From Bursaphelenchus xylophilus (taxonomy: Eukaryota > Nematoda > Chromadorea > Rhabditida > Aphelenchoididae), in the NCBI GenBank assembly GCA_904066235.2, contig CAJFCV020000003.1:11966001-12030000 (forward strand): a stretch of DNA of 64,000 bases, written 5' to 3'. A model generated the notes under the pieces. It made no database searches. It was given only the letters and a program-made list of their open reading frames with translations, and had not been told where the DNA came from. The first letter of the stretch is position 1; each line of letters begins with the position of its first letter. A program made the position numbers and the translations under genes. This document shows, one piece after another, positions 10,470 through 20,900 of this stretch.

Positions 10470-10534
10470 TCAGCCGCGCACCAAATTTAAAGTTTCGACT
10501 AGCCGTCAAAGCGATGATGGCGATTCAAAGGCAA
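10470..10534. mobile_element. Subtype A MITE interior fragment
   Basis: GCGCACCAAATTTAAAG and CTAGCCGTCAAAGCGATG are the interior of subtype A. It is cut off by the next subtype B copy, so the later element inserted into it. Confidence 0.65.
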
Positions 10535-10694
10535 TATCAGTCTGTCGGGAAAATAATGAGCACACGGTCGCAACGAAAATCGCTTTTTCGCCGAAAAAAT
10601 GAATTGTCTTCGCGGCAAAATCAAATTGATTTCCACTTCAGCGACGCGATTGGCCCAACGACGTTGCGCTCATTATTTTCCCGACAGACTGATA
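10535..10694. mobile_element. CTGTCGGG MITE, subtype B, nested in subtype A
   Basis: Complete ends TATCAGTCTG and CAGACTGATA. Inserted within the subtype A remnant at 10470-10534. Confidence 0.9.
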
Positions 10695-10700
10695 AAATAG

Positions 10701-10860
10701 AGTCTGTCGGGAAAATAATGTGGATTTGTCGCAGCAATATTTCTCGCCTCGCCGCTGTCGCTCAACAAATCGCCAGCCACCGCCACAGGCCGTCTCAAAG
10801 ATCAAATCGGATGGGCGATTTCAAGGCGCGACCAATCCACAATATTTTCCCGACAAACTG
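10701..10860. mobile_element. CTGTCGGG MITE, subtype A
   Basis: Left GAGTCTGTCGGG with GTGGATTTGTCGC. Right end reads CACAATATTTTCCCGACAAA, with an extra A shared by the next fragment. Confidence 0.88.
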
Positions 10861-10915
10861 AGAATGGGCGATTCCAAGACGCGACAAATCCACAATATTT
10901 TCCCGACAGTCTGAG
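10861..10915. repeat. Tandem duplicate of the preceding MITE right end
   Basis: GAATGGGCGATTCCAAGACG through CACAATATTTTCCCGACAG repeats the last ~55 bp of the element before it, including its unusual CACAATATT variant. Confidence 0.85.
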
Positions 10916-10944
10916 AATTCAAAAATCGCCACTTAGAATTTAGT

Positions 10945-11042
10945 GTCTCCTCATTTCACGTACTCTCTCGGCCGCAAAGATTGTTGAATATCTCGGCTGC
11001 GCTTGCAAATTATGAGCTCAAATTTTCACCAGCTGATATGTA
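10945..11042. repeat. Partial family P element
   Basis: CTCATTTCACGTACTCTCTC and GAATATCTCGGCTGCGC are family P core sequences. Confidence 0.6.
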
Positions 11043-11379
11043 AGCTAGACAGATGGTATTTACAAAAAATGAGGAAAATATTTACTTCGCATCTCCTGAA
11101 TTTTACCTTCAAATCAACTAACATTCAAATTCCTAAAGCGTGACGTCACACTTTACCCCGCCACTTCAGCGACACAGTCCTGCTACCCCCCACTTTTTTA
11201 CTTCCTCAAGCAAAAAATCAAGGATTCTAGACACACTGTCGCCAGCCCGCACTACCGTACCATCAAGTCCCTCCCATTTCCGGAGCGTGCAGCTGATCGA
11301 GCACTTCCCAGTTCGTATCTCTATCTCTCCCCCCGAACAAAATGACATCGAATTTTGACGGAAGTGGGAGGGTTAAAAG

Positions 11380-11580
11380 CCAGCCGTTTTTTGCCGCCGC
11401 GAATACGACAATCGCGCGGTTGGCGCGCGGGCTTTATGACATTCCGATGCGCGGGAGAGACGGTAGCCGGGCGGGCTTCCGGTGCCCGCCCCAGCGCGCC
11501 CCCCTTTCCGGCGGCAGGGTATTTAAGAGGGCCCCGCGAATCGACTGCTCCCAAACTTTGCGAGGCTTAACATAGCCGGG
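11380..11580 (+). promoter_or_regulatory. Orphan GC-rich promoter-like block with TATA-like box
   Basis: A sharp CpG-rich stretch, unlike its AT-rich surroundings, ends in GGGTATTTAAGAGGGC near 11518. A TATA-like box here would place a start site around 11550 on the plus strand. No coding region or known small RNA is visible downstream before the MITE at 11695. A 77-codon ORF starting at 11342 crosses the block but reads as GC-rich noise on both strands. Confidence 0.4.
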
Positions 11581-11694
11581 GCTGGGTGAGTTTAGCAGGG
11601 CCGGGGAAGTGAAATAGCCGCAATATTACTATTCATTTATCTGAATAGTAATTTAGAGAGTTTTACTAGGCCGTTTTGTCATTATATTTGTATC

Positions 11695-11823
11695 TATCAG
11701 TCTGTCGGGAAAATAATGCGGATCCGTCGCGTCTTGGAATCCACCAATATCCTTGTGCGACGGCTAGCCGCAGCTGGAGATTTTATGGCGATTAATCCAC
11801 ATTATTTTCCCGACAGACTGATA
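11695..11823. mobile_element. CTGTCGGG MITE, subtype A
   Basis: TATCAGTCTGTCGGG to CCCGACAGACTGATA. It shares its right TA with the next element. Confidence 0.9.
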
Positions 11824-11967
11824 TCAGTTTGTCGGGAATATAATGAGCCCTGTCGCATCAAAAATCGCAAGGAAATGAATTGCCTCGCGACAAAATCAAA
11901 GTTCTTTTCACTTCAGCGACATGATGGGCGCAACGACATTGTGCTCATTATTTTCCCGACAGACTAA
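11822..11967. mobile_element. CTGTCGGG MITE, subtype B, abutting the previous copy
   Basis: Starts TATCAGTTTGTCGGGAATA directly at the end of the subtype A element, as if inserted into its target-site TA. Confidence 0.88.
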
Positions 11968-11991
11968 GAAAATCGTAAAATTTTGAATTTT

Positions 11992-12830
11992 TAACGCTGC
12001 AGAGCCTTTGAATATCTAGTACACTTCCGTATGTGGTCAGCCGAAGAATTGCCCCATAGCCGCAGGCATTTTTCAGAATTCAGTCCAATTTTTCCAGATT
12101 TCCCAAAAATCTCATTCTTTTCTGCATCCAAACCCGCTGAAATTTCGAATTTCAATGCTCCCAAGCCTTTGGAAATTCCGCATCCTTTCGCATACGGTCA
12201 TCAGACAAAGAATCATCCCATAGCCTTAGGCAATCTTAAACATTTTGCCCGGTTTTCCCAGGTCTCCCCTCAAATTCCCCCATTTTTCCCAAATTTTTTT
12301 CATTTCGGCCTCAAATCCGCTGAAATTTCGAGTTTCAACGCTGCCAAGCCTCTGAATATATAGCAAGGTTCCGTCTACGGTCATCAGACGAAGAATTACC
12401 CCATAGGCGTCGGCATTTTCCAAAATTCAACGCTTTTTTCTCAAGCTTCCCTACAAATTCCCCAATTTTTCCGCAAGCTTTTTTTCTGCTTCAAAGCCGC
12501 TGAAATATCGAGTTTCAGCGCTGCAAAGGCTTTGAATAGTTAACAGGCTTCTGTATACGGTCCTCTGACAAAGAATTACCCCCATAGCCCCCGGCATTTT
12601 TAAAAATCTAGCTCAATTTTCCCAGGTATCCCCCAAATTTTATTCTTTTCTGCCCCGAAGCCCGCTGAAATCTTCATTTGCAACGCTTCCAATGCTCTGA
12701 ATATCTACCACACTTCTGTATACGGTCGTCAGACAAAGAATTATCCGATAGCGGCCCAAATTCCCCCACAAATTCCTCATTTTTCCCCAAATTTCACCCC
12801 TCTCTGCCCCGGTCCATTCCACAGCCCGCG
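11992..12830. repeat. Satellite-like array, about five ~175 bp units
   Basis: Each unit has three landmarks in order: CGCTG(C/A)AAG-type start with CTCTGAATAT, then TACGGTC(A/G)TCAGAC AAAGAATTA, then CCGCTGAAATTTCGAGTTTC. Units begin near 11992, 12151, 12338, 12513 and 12683. Identity between units is moderate, so the array is old. Confidence 0.75.
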
Positions 12831-13153
12831 CCCCACGGTTTTTGCAATTTCCATGCTCTCCCCCCTAAAGCAATTCCCCACTCTGCCCAAGTTGGGGGTC
12901 ATCGCTTGCGGCGAACCACACCCAAAATTGGGTCCACCGGAAGTCGTTAGACGGCTTCGAGCGTCTGCCCTTTCTCCCGTCGATTGCGGACATGATCAAG
13001 CGGTCATAAGGAAGCGAACCCGGTGAAACTGCAGCAAAACCCATTTCGGAGGCGAAATTTACAAATATTCTTTGTCAATTCTTGACAGTCGCTGTAAAAA
13101 AAGCATGAAGTTTTTGTGAATTTTTTATTAAAAAGCCAAAAAATGGTTTTTTT

Positions 13154-13281
13154 TCAGTCTGTCGGGAAAATAATGAGCACTCTGTTGCATCGAAAAAATC
13201 AACTTTGCGCGACGACTAGCCGCAGCGGGAGATTTTGTGACGGGGAGACGCGATAAATCCACATTACTTTCCAGACAAACA
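13154..13281. mobile_element. Chimeric MITE, subtype B left and subtype A right
   Basis: Left end GAGCACTCTGTTGC is subtype B. The interior CGACGACTAGCCGCAGC and right end GCGATAAATCCACATTAC are subtype A. The two ends therefore do not match each other. Confidence 0.8.
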
Positions 13282-13283
13282 AA

Positions 13284-13402
13284 GATCAGTTTGTCGGGAA
13301 AATAATGTGGATTTTTCGCGAGTTTGTATCGCCCATTATCGCAGTGACGAGGCAAGACATTTTTCTGCGATAAATCCACATTATTTCCCCGACAAACTGA
13401 TA
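13284..13402. mobile_element. CTGTCGGG MITE, subtype A
   Basis: GATCAGTTTGTCGGGAAAA to CCCCGACAAACTGATA. Shares its right TA with the following copy. Confidence 0.88.
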
Positions 13403-13541
13403 TCAGTCTGTCGGGAAAATAATGTGGATTTGTCGCGGCTTGGAATCCCCTATCATCGTTTAGCGACGGCAAGCTGCGGCCTGAAGATTTGAGGCGAGAA
13501 TTTTTTATACGGCAATTCCACATTATTTTCCCGACAAACTG
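13401..13541. mobile_element. CTGTCGGG MITE, subtype A
   Basis: TATCAGTCTGTCGGG to CCCGACAAACTG. Directly abuts the previous copy and a family G element on its right. Confidence 0.88.
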
Positions 13542-13544
13542 CTA

Positions 13545-13733
13545 CTAGTCCGTTCTTAAAGCCGCGGAAATGATTTTTTGCCTTTGCACTGTGCAGAAAA
13601 ACCCAAGGTGAAAACGACAACTCAAAAAATTTATTGCACCGTGCAAAAAAGCGACAAACTGCACAGTGCAAAGAGAACTTTTGTTTTTGCACAGTGCATG
13701 TCGCCAAAATCACTCCAGCGACTTTAGAAACTG
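13545..13733. mobile_element. Family G element (GCACNGTGC palindromes)
   Basis: Begins ACTAGTCCGTTCTTAAAG. The right part reads GCATGTCGCCAAAATCACTC and CAGCGACTTTAGAAACTG. Four GCACNGTGC palindromes lie inside (central base T, C or A). Confidence 0.8.
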
Positions 13734-13738
13734 ATTTG

Positions 13739-13893
13739 TATCAGTTTGTCGGGAAAATAATGTGGATTTGTCGCAGCAAAATGTCTCGTTCCGCCGCTGT
13801 CGGCGCCAAATCTCCCGTCGCGACAAGCTGACGCAAAGCGATGATAGGCGACCGAAGTCGCGACGACTCCTCATTATTTTCCCGACAGACTGA
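13739..13893. mobile_element. CTGTCGGG MITE, subtype A, altered right end
   Basis: Left TATCAGTTTGTCGGG with GTGGATTTGTCGC. The right end reads GACTCCTCATTATTTTCCC, which is not the expected TCCAC and looks like a partial switch toward subtype B. Confidence 0.82.
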
Positions 13894-14141
13894 AATAGAC
13901 TTTGCGCCAGCTCCCTCCACATTCCAATTTTACACTTACACTTGTCGCGCGGCGGCCGGTAATCGAGTCAATTTCCGTCGCCGGAAACCCCCCAACAATT
14001 AAGGGAAGCGAGTTTAAAGCAGTGGCTAACAGCGACCCCTCTTTTTTTTTGTTAGTTTGTTCAAACCCTCTGCAAACGCGAAGAAACCGTTGAATTGTAA
14101 AGTTTTCAAAGGTCTCCGGCGATGATTGATGGGTGCTGTGG

Positions 14142-14985
14142 AGGCACCAGACTGGCTACTGGCAGCGATTTCGCATGCGGATTTTCGCGGTGGAAGAGAG
14201 CAATTTTACAGCGGGAATGCTCAGAGGGCGACGTGCAGATTTTGATGAAACTTGGCACAAATTTAGATCGATTGTTCACTAGATATATATGCGATTTTCA
14301 GCTCACGTTTTGCGGAAGTGATCGAGATTTTTGGTCCGAAAGTTGGGAAAAATGTGAACTTTTTTTTGCGATGTTTGCCGCGAAAAGTTGCATGTCTATT
14401 TCTACCGTAGAGCACAATATTTCCACACAAAATCAACTTTTTTCCCGCGAAACTGGCAAAGATACAGCCAAAAAGAGTTTTTTCTCTGACCGCTCTCCGC
14501 ATTTCGGGTACTCTCTCGGCTGCAAGGATCGTTGAATATCTCGGCTGCTCCTCGAAAATTCAAGCTAAAATCTTTAGGAATTAATATTCGGTATATGCCT
14601 GACGTACGTGCAAAATTTAAAGAAAATCAGAGCATCACACATAGGGCACATACCAGGGGATAATAAGCGTTTAGAAGACTTTTTAGAGCCAAAAAGGGGG
14701 GTTTAGAAAGGAAGGTAGGATACTTTAGCAAGTTCAAAAATATAGTTAGATGTCAAGATTCGCAAAAAATGTCACATTTTTCCCAATTTTCGGAGTAAAA
14801 ATCTCGGTCATTTCTGCAAAACGCGAGCTAGAAATCTCACATATTTCATGAACAAAATTGATCTAAATTTGTGCCAAGTTTCATCAAAATCTGCACGTCG
14901 AACTATGAGCATTTCCGGTGTAAAATTGATCTCTTTCCCCACGAAAATCGTCATGTGAAATCGCTGGCAGTAGCCAGTCTGATGC
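14142..14985. mobile_element. Large family P derivative with extended inverted ends
   Basis: The outer ends pair CACCAGACTGGCTACTGGC (14145) with GCCAGTAGCCAGTCTGATG (near 14966) and continue through GCGATTTC and CAATTTTACAGCGGGAATG. Inside, both arms carry the family P arm (GATGAAACTTGGCACAAAT and its inverse). A complete family P core and a second right arm lie between them. Confidence 0.7.
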
Positions 14986-15478
14986 CTTCATAGACTCATC
15001 AAAATTCAGAGGTACATTTCACGGGTACTTTCCTTGATTATACTTGATAAAAGAGAACTTTTTGATGACTTAAATAATCGCTGAAAACTTCAAATCTCCC
15101 CTAATTTTCACACTTTTTTCACTCGCTTCTGCAAAACTCCAAAGACTGGAGTACGCGCTGACCTTTGCTTGCAACATCGCCTCGAACATTTTTAATCTTT
15201 CATCCCCTCTTACTGTAATTACTCTCTGCTTCCGGACCTTCCTTCAACCCCACCGCGGAGAGATGTTACACTGCGTTGGAACGACGCGAAAAAAACCGTT
15301 CAAAGGTGGAGTCGGACAACTTTTAGAGACCATTTAAAACAACGGCCCCGCGAAACGTTTGTTTTTTCGGTTAAATATTGTTTACTTAGCGGGTTTGACC
15401 GCTCCGACCTACTGCGGGATTACTGTAGGTTTTGTGTTCTACTCTGGGACTACTGTAGGATTTGATGACTATTTTGCC

Positions 15479-15632
15479 TACAGTGGAGCCTCTATACAAC
15501 GAGCTGCCAGATACTGATTTGTTTAGAATTGATTCGTTATAGGAAGGTGTTGTTTTGCAGAGAGACTTATCATACCCTGAAATTGACTCTTAGGACCTAA
15601 CAAATTGTTTGTTATAGAGAGATTTTGCTATA
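15479..15632. mobile_element. Family D element
   Basis: Left TACAGTGGAGCCTCTATAC, right TTATAGAGAGATTTTGCTAT. Similar ends occur at 19312-19454 and 53525-53687. Confidence 0.6.
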
Positions 15633-15789
15633 AAAAGATTTGATTTTATCAATCTTAGCGATTTTTCAACTACTTTTTGGAAAAATTCCCTTAGGGCATT
15701 TTGCACTGTGCAGCTTCTAAAAACAAGACCTAGATATTCCGAAAGAGCATGTGAAATTTGGTCAGAAAAATTTTTTATTTTGCTGCGGT

Positions 15790-15890
15790 ATCGACCAAAA
15801 AAATCGACCGAAAAAATCGACTGAAAAAATCGACCGAAAAATCGACCGAAAAAATCGACCAAAAAATCGACCGAAAAAATCGACCAATTT
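15790..15890. repeat. ~12 bp minisatellite (AAAAATCGACCG)
   Basis: About eight units of AAAAATCGACC(A/G) in imperfect tandem. It creates open frames on both strands that are not genes. Confidence 0.85.
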
Positions 15891-15941
15891 TTTCCCCAAT
15901 TTCTGTCAAATTTTTCGGACAAAATTCAAAGCTCAAAAATA

Positions 15942-16131
15942 GTCCGTTCACAAAGTCGCTGCATTGATTTTCGCGACATGCACGGTGCGAAAACAAAATT
16001 TCACTTTGCACTGTGCAATTTCTTGCTTTTCGCACCGTGCAAAAGGCTTTTTTCGGCTGTCGCTGGCGCCCTGTTTCTGCACAGTGCAAAGGCGAAAAAA
16101 TCACTCCAGCGACTCCACGAACCGACTAGTA
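15942..16131. mobile_element. Family G element (GCACNGTGC palindromes)
   Basis: Left CCGTTCACAAAGTCGCTG with GCGACATGCACGGTGC. Right GGCGAAAAAATCACTCC and CAGCGACTCCACGAACCG then ACTAGT. At least four GCACNGTGC motifs. Confidence 0.8.
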
Positions 16132-16445
16132 CCTTCCAATTACACAAAAAAAAAGTTTTTTTTTCGTTTGACCCAAAGAATGTTTTTTTTTTGAAAATAA
16201 TTTCTCGTCACCTATTCTTCCGATAAATCTCTTCTCGTTATTATCCACTGACCTCCAAAGTTCGAAAAAGTTGCGCCATTTCGCGGACCTGCGGGTTGAT
16301 TGAAGGGGGGCGCGAACGGCGATTTCTGGTGACTGCTTTTTTGTTTACAACATCGAGAGTAAGGTTCGGTGGACCGCTTTTTTACAACTTTTCATGGGCG
16401 TTGGAGAGAGTTTGTAGCGGCAGATTTTGCAGTTTAAACCTTTTT

Positions 16446-16587
16446 ACAGTTTGTCGGGAAAATAATGAGGAATTTCGCGGATCTTGTCGCTGATGTGAAA
16501 AGCGATTTTATTTTGTCGCGACAGTAAATCTTTTCATCGGCGATGTCATTTTCGCCGCGACAGAGTGCTCATTATTTTCCCGACAAA
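16446..16587. mobile_element. CTGTCGGG MITE, subtype B, in the lon-1-like promoter
   Basis: CAGTTTGTCGGGAAAATAATG to GTGCTCATTATTTTCCCGAC. It ends about 90 bp before the trans-splice-like acceptor of the next gene. Confidence 0.85.
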
Positions 16588-16667
16588 ATTTTTTTGATTT
16601 TTTGGACCATTTTTTCTCGATTTTTCCCCGTGAATTTGCAATATTTTCCATACGATATTTTACAACG

Positions 16668-16678
16668 CCATTTTCAGC
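16668..16678 (+). other. Probable trans-splice acceptor for the lon-1-like gene
   Basis: CCATTTTCAG matches the nematode acceptor consensus and lies about 52 bp before the ATG, with no upstream exon evident. It fits an SL1 addition site, but a 5' UTR intron would look the same. Confidence 0.5.
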
Positions 16679-16729
16679 TTTTTGACTTGTGGTCCCACTG
16701 CATTAACTGCGACAACTCCCTCTCCAAAA

Positions 16730-19700
16730 ATGTCAGAACTTCAACTACTTTTGCTCCTTTCAACACTCGCCTCTGCCGCCGCCTTCACCCTGAACGCCAA
16801 GGATTCGGAGCCGGTCATCTCGCACTCCGGCCCCACCAACGCCTTGTACGGGCATGAGAAATTCTTCGACGAACCGCTGGACCATGAGCAACGCGTGAAA
16901 CGCGACGTCATGTACGGCTACGGCTACAACAACCAGTACAACAACAATGGCTGGCCAAATCTTCTGCTTTCCGCCGAACCCCCCACCGAGTACCACAAGG
17001 GATGGCTGACTGGCGAGCACAACCGCTACCGACGCATGGTCCCCGCCACCGACATGCGAATGATTTACTGGTCGGAGGAGTTGGCGAGGTCCGCGCAACG
17101 ACATGCCGACCGCTGCGACTTCCGCCACTCCAGAGACCGTGTCAACGTCGGTGAGAACATCTGGGCCGCGCCCTACTCGAACTACTCGGATGCTGTGTTG
17201 CGCTGGTTCGATGAGGTGAACAACCCGCGGTGTGGGTGCTCGCAGGGCTACAAACATTGCTGTGGACATTATATTCAGGTGAGTTGAAGGGGGTATTTTT
17301 GGGCTACGTTCTTGGTAAGGTCTGTTTTTGAAAGGGACTAAAAAAATCGACTAGGTTACTTACTAGAGAGTCATTTCAAATATGAAAAATTAAAAAAAGT
17401 TTTTTTATGCCCTGAGGCATAATATTAGCTACTTGAAATTTTGACAATGTTAGCTAAAAAAACTAGGGCGCAGGTCGCCGAAGCTACGTCTAAGCCACCA
17501 AGATACGTTTTAGAGGGCCATTGCAGCTATAAAATACCAAAATTTTTTCATGCCCGAAGGCCTAATATTATCTATTTCAAAATTTGATGAAATTTAGCTA
17601 AAAAGTTAGGGCGCAGGTCGCCGAAACTATTTTTAAGCTTGCTTTCGGCCTGCTGCCGAGCTGCAAGCTGCACCCGGCCAACGGTTTGACGGTTTTCGAG
17701 CTGCGCCCTATAACTTTTTAGTTCTTTTTCCGTCATTATTGGTACCGTTGACACGAAGGGTATCTATGTGGACTCAAAAAAAAATGATCCAAATTTGCTT
17801 TACTGTCCCTTTAATGACAACAAAAAGCACTGTTCTTTTTGTCATCCTTTCCTCGAATTATCGATTGATTTCTCCCTTCGCCCTTTCGATTTGTCTCTCG
17901 CCGGAAGTCGTACATCTCCCCGCTGCACCGTTCGGACCATCTTTTTTTTGTTGACCGCACAATTCCTTCCGCTGATTCGAACGTCCTTCACCGAACCCAT
18001 CCATCGGCGGGGGGATCCGTCGATGAAATGGGCGGAAGTGCGCTGCATCGGGATCGGGGGCAAAGGGGACGGGGCATTTGAACACGCCATTAAGCAAGTT
18101 TAATCCCTTAAAAATAAGGAAATAATCGCTGAAATCTGAGTGCCTCCTATTCCACTAAGACCCTAAGGCATCTCCATTAATTTTGCCAAAGTTGAGCCAC
18201 TTATTCAACGAGTTACATTCAGTGAATTACAACATTTTCGGCAATTTACATCCATCACATTTACGCGCCTTTCCCCCCGCACTCAAGGCCGTCGGATTAG
18301 GAGAGCGACAACTTTACAACGGAAGTTCGTGTTGCTTTTTCTCTCTTCGCCTCCATTTTGCAGTGGACAAGGTGTGGAACCGGTTCCGTGGCGTCTGGAA
18401 CCATCGCTCCTCCGTTGACGGATCGGCCGCCCTAAAAGAGCAAAAATTGCGGCGAAAGTGGGGTGACAAATGACCGGATGCGCCGGTGTACTCTGAGCTT
18501 GGGTCTTGGGGGATTAATAATGAAAAAAATCCATATTATTTTCCCGACGGACGGAGACTTGTTCGTCCGGAAAGTCGCTGGAGCGAGCTTTGGTGATTGC
18601 ACGGTGCGGAAAAGTCGACAGTCCCCTGGCAAAACGTGTTGCTGCGACAAATCAACATTATTTTCCCGACAAACGGATAGTAGACTGTTTGGGAAGTAAT
18701 TTTTCGAGATTGCACGGTGCAAAAAAAGCTTGGTGCAAGCAACAGCCGCCCCAAAAATGCCTGGAAAAACGTGTTGCTACGAAGAGATCCACATTATTTT
18801 CCCGACAGACGGTGACTAGACTGTTTGAAAGGTCGCTGGAGTGAGTTTTGGCGGTTGCACGGTGCAAAAAAAAGGCATAGAGCGACAGCCCGAAAAAAGG
18901 CTATTGCACGGTGCAAAAGCAAAATTGCACAGTGCAGGGAAATCCTCTGTATACTAAAAAAACCAAAAAACCCGAAAAATCAAAATTTACCCTCAGGCTA
19001 TTCCGAGCAAACCTCTAAATCTCTCAATTTCAGCTGGTGTGGGCACGAACAACCCTGGTCGGCTGTGGATACGCCCGTTGCCGCGACGTGTGGGGAGTGC
19101 TGGGACGCGGGCACAGCAACGTCTTCGTCTGCCACTACAATCCACAAGGAAACACGGTATTCATTAATGGATACGGACAGCTTGTTGCGGTCAGTAGTTG
19201 CTCCGAATAACTTTGATTTTGTGTAAAATTACCGTAGGATTGAGGGCGCTAACAACTAGGGTCCACTAACATGAATAACAGTCTTTCCTAGAATGGTGAA
19301 ACTACAGGGGAACCTCGGTACAACAAAAACCTATAACGAACAATTTTTCGGGTGCTAAGGTCATTTTTTTGCTGATCTCCGCACAATACCACCTTTTTAC
19401 AACGTCACAATTTTTTGATCCCTTGCGATTTGTTGTACAGAGGTTTGACTGTAACGGTTCGATAAGAGGGTGATTAAGGAAGACTAAGCCCAAAAATGAA
19501 GTAGAAATTATCTACTAAGAACGTATATAGTACGTTCTTAGACCACCTTAACCAACACTAACGCCTAGGTGCTTTATGCAGAGTGCAGTGACTACTAATA
19601 ACTAACATTAAGTCTCAATTCTTTACATCAGATCAATCGGGAAAATAATGTGGTTTTGTCGCAGCAATATCTCGCCTTGCAACAAATCTCCAGCCCTCAC

Positions 19701-20238
19701 AAAACGATGATGGCCGATTCTAATCCACATAATTTTCCCGAAAACTGATATCTCTGACCCAGTCTTTTATAATCCCCTTATATCCTCCCTTTAACTATGG
19801 TTTGCGGTGTCATCTTCGCTATCATCGCGCTGTCCGAAAAAGATCCAAAAAACCGCAAAGATTGAAATAAGCCCTTGAGGCAATTTACTCGAATTATCAT
19901 CGTTCTCCTGGCAAGGGAAGTCTACAAAACTTTATGAAAATCCCCCAACTTTCAAGACTTCCCTTGCCGGAACGAATAACTTCTAACCCTAAAAAAAGTG
20001 TGACTAATCTCCCTTTTCACTTCCTCACGCCCAAATTTAGCCATTTCAGGCTCCCGCCTTCACCTGGGCCTACAACGACAATCAGCGCTGCAGCCAGTGT
20101 CCGCCGGAGGCGCCCGCTTGCCACGAGGGCCTGTGCTACATGCCCGAGAACTATCGCGGAAACCAGACGACAGTGGCGAAGAGCAACGCCGACGTTGACG
20201 CCAAGAGCGGCCAGTGGAATAACAACCGGCTGGCGTAG
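16730..20238 (+). CDS. lon-1: Secreted CAP/SCP-domain protein, LON-1-like
   Basis: Three exons (16730-17278, 19034-19189, 20050-20238) join in phase 0 and give 297 residues. A signal peptide (MSELQLLLLLSTLASAAAF) is followed by a dibasic RVKRD and a CAP domain from about residue 95. CAP motifs are visible: EHNRYRRMVPATDM, GENIWAAPYSNYSD, GHYIQLVWART across the first splice, and FVCHYNPQGNT. A cysteine-rich tail follows (CSQCPPEAPACHEGLCYMP). The order and motifs match C. elegans LON-1, a hypodermal CAP protein acting downstream of BMP-like Sma/Mab signalling in body size; that function is inferred. Donor GCG|GTCAGT was chosen for exon 2; ACG|GTATTC would shorten it by 11 residues. Intron 1 holds a tandem composite repeat. 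Confidence 0.85.
17408..17627. repeat. Two ~78 bp direct repeats, 142 bp apart
   Basis: TGCCCTGAGGCATAATATTA at 17408 and TGCCCGAAGGCCTAATATTA at 17550 both continue to AGGGCGCAGGTCGCCGAA. They lie in intron 1 of the CAP gene. Confidence 0.75.
18525..18965. repeat. Composite tandem array of MITE end plus family G end
   Basis: A unit of about 130 bp is repeated three times. Each has a subtype A right end (CATTATTTTCCCGACA) followed by GTCGCTGGAG(C/T)GAG(C/T)TT and a GCAC(C/G)GTGC motif, then AAAACGTGTTGCT. Extra GCACNGTGC motifs close the array. A fusion of two families has amplified as one unit inside the CAP gene intron. Confidence 0.75.
19312..19454. mobile_element. Family D element
   Basis: Left TACAGGGGAACCTCGGTAC, right TTGTACAGAGGTTTGACTGTA. 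The ends are inverted with a few mismatches. It lies in intron 2 of the CAP gene. Confidence 0.65.
19627..19750. mobile_element. Degenerate CTGTCGGG MITE, subtype A
   Basis: ATCAGATCAATCGGGAAAAT with TGTGG at left and ATCCACATAATTTTCCCG at right. It is more diverged than most copies. Confidence 0.7.
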
Positions 20239-20900
20239 AGTGTTGTGACTGGTCTCTTAGGTCGTGTAACTTATTTTTCTCCGCTTCAAATCCAAAGATC
20301 ACCCTGAACTGGATGGGATTCGTCATTTTTCTCCGACTGTTCCTCATTTTCTACTGTAATTTCCAATTTTTTGCCCTCTTAAAACTAGTGACGTCATCCT
20401 CCACCTCTCCCTCATATCATACATCTCGTTTATAACAGGTCCTACTTAACTCTAAAATTCTCTGTAATCATCCAATATATAGCAAACTTCTCCACATATC
20501 ACTACCAATTGTAAATACGAAAATCATTTTCATGACACTTTTTCATTACATCGCCCCGCATGTAACACGTCTTTTTGTGCAATCTTCTCATCCGAATCTA
20601 TGGTCTACGGGCATTCCGCTGGCGACGGCGGCGACGGCCGGCATGCGTTTCTTTGTTTGTTGAAATTCACACAGTTCTCTGACATTTGAGAAGCCCTCTT
20701 TTTTGCTCTGCGTTTATCAATAAATATTGTGGAAAACAAGGAGGGGAGTTGTGAACCGATATAAAAATAGGAACGTATAAAAATAGTATAATACTTCTAA
20801 TTAATCCTTGAGGTACTAAGGGCATTCGACCAGGTCATATAACTTCCGTCTCTGGATAGAACACTCCCCGGCGACAACTTTGCACCTAGTCGACTGTGGC
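20239..20900. other. Intergenic, probable 3' UTRs of convergent genes
   Basis: No exon is recognisable. An AATAAA near 20718 on the plus strand is far from the CAP gene stop and may or may not be its signal. Confidence 0.4.

Noticed and set aside
15590..15922. 110-codon minus-strand frame rich in FFGRF repeats
   Set aside because: Produced by the 12 bp minisatellite.
16760..17269. 169-codon open frame on the minus strand
   Set aside because: It is the antisense shadow of exon 1 of the CAP gene, kept open by that exon's GC-rich third positions.
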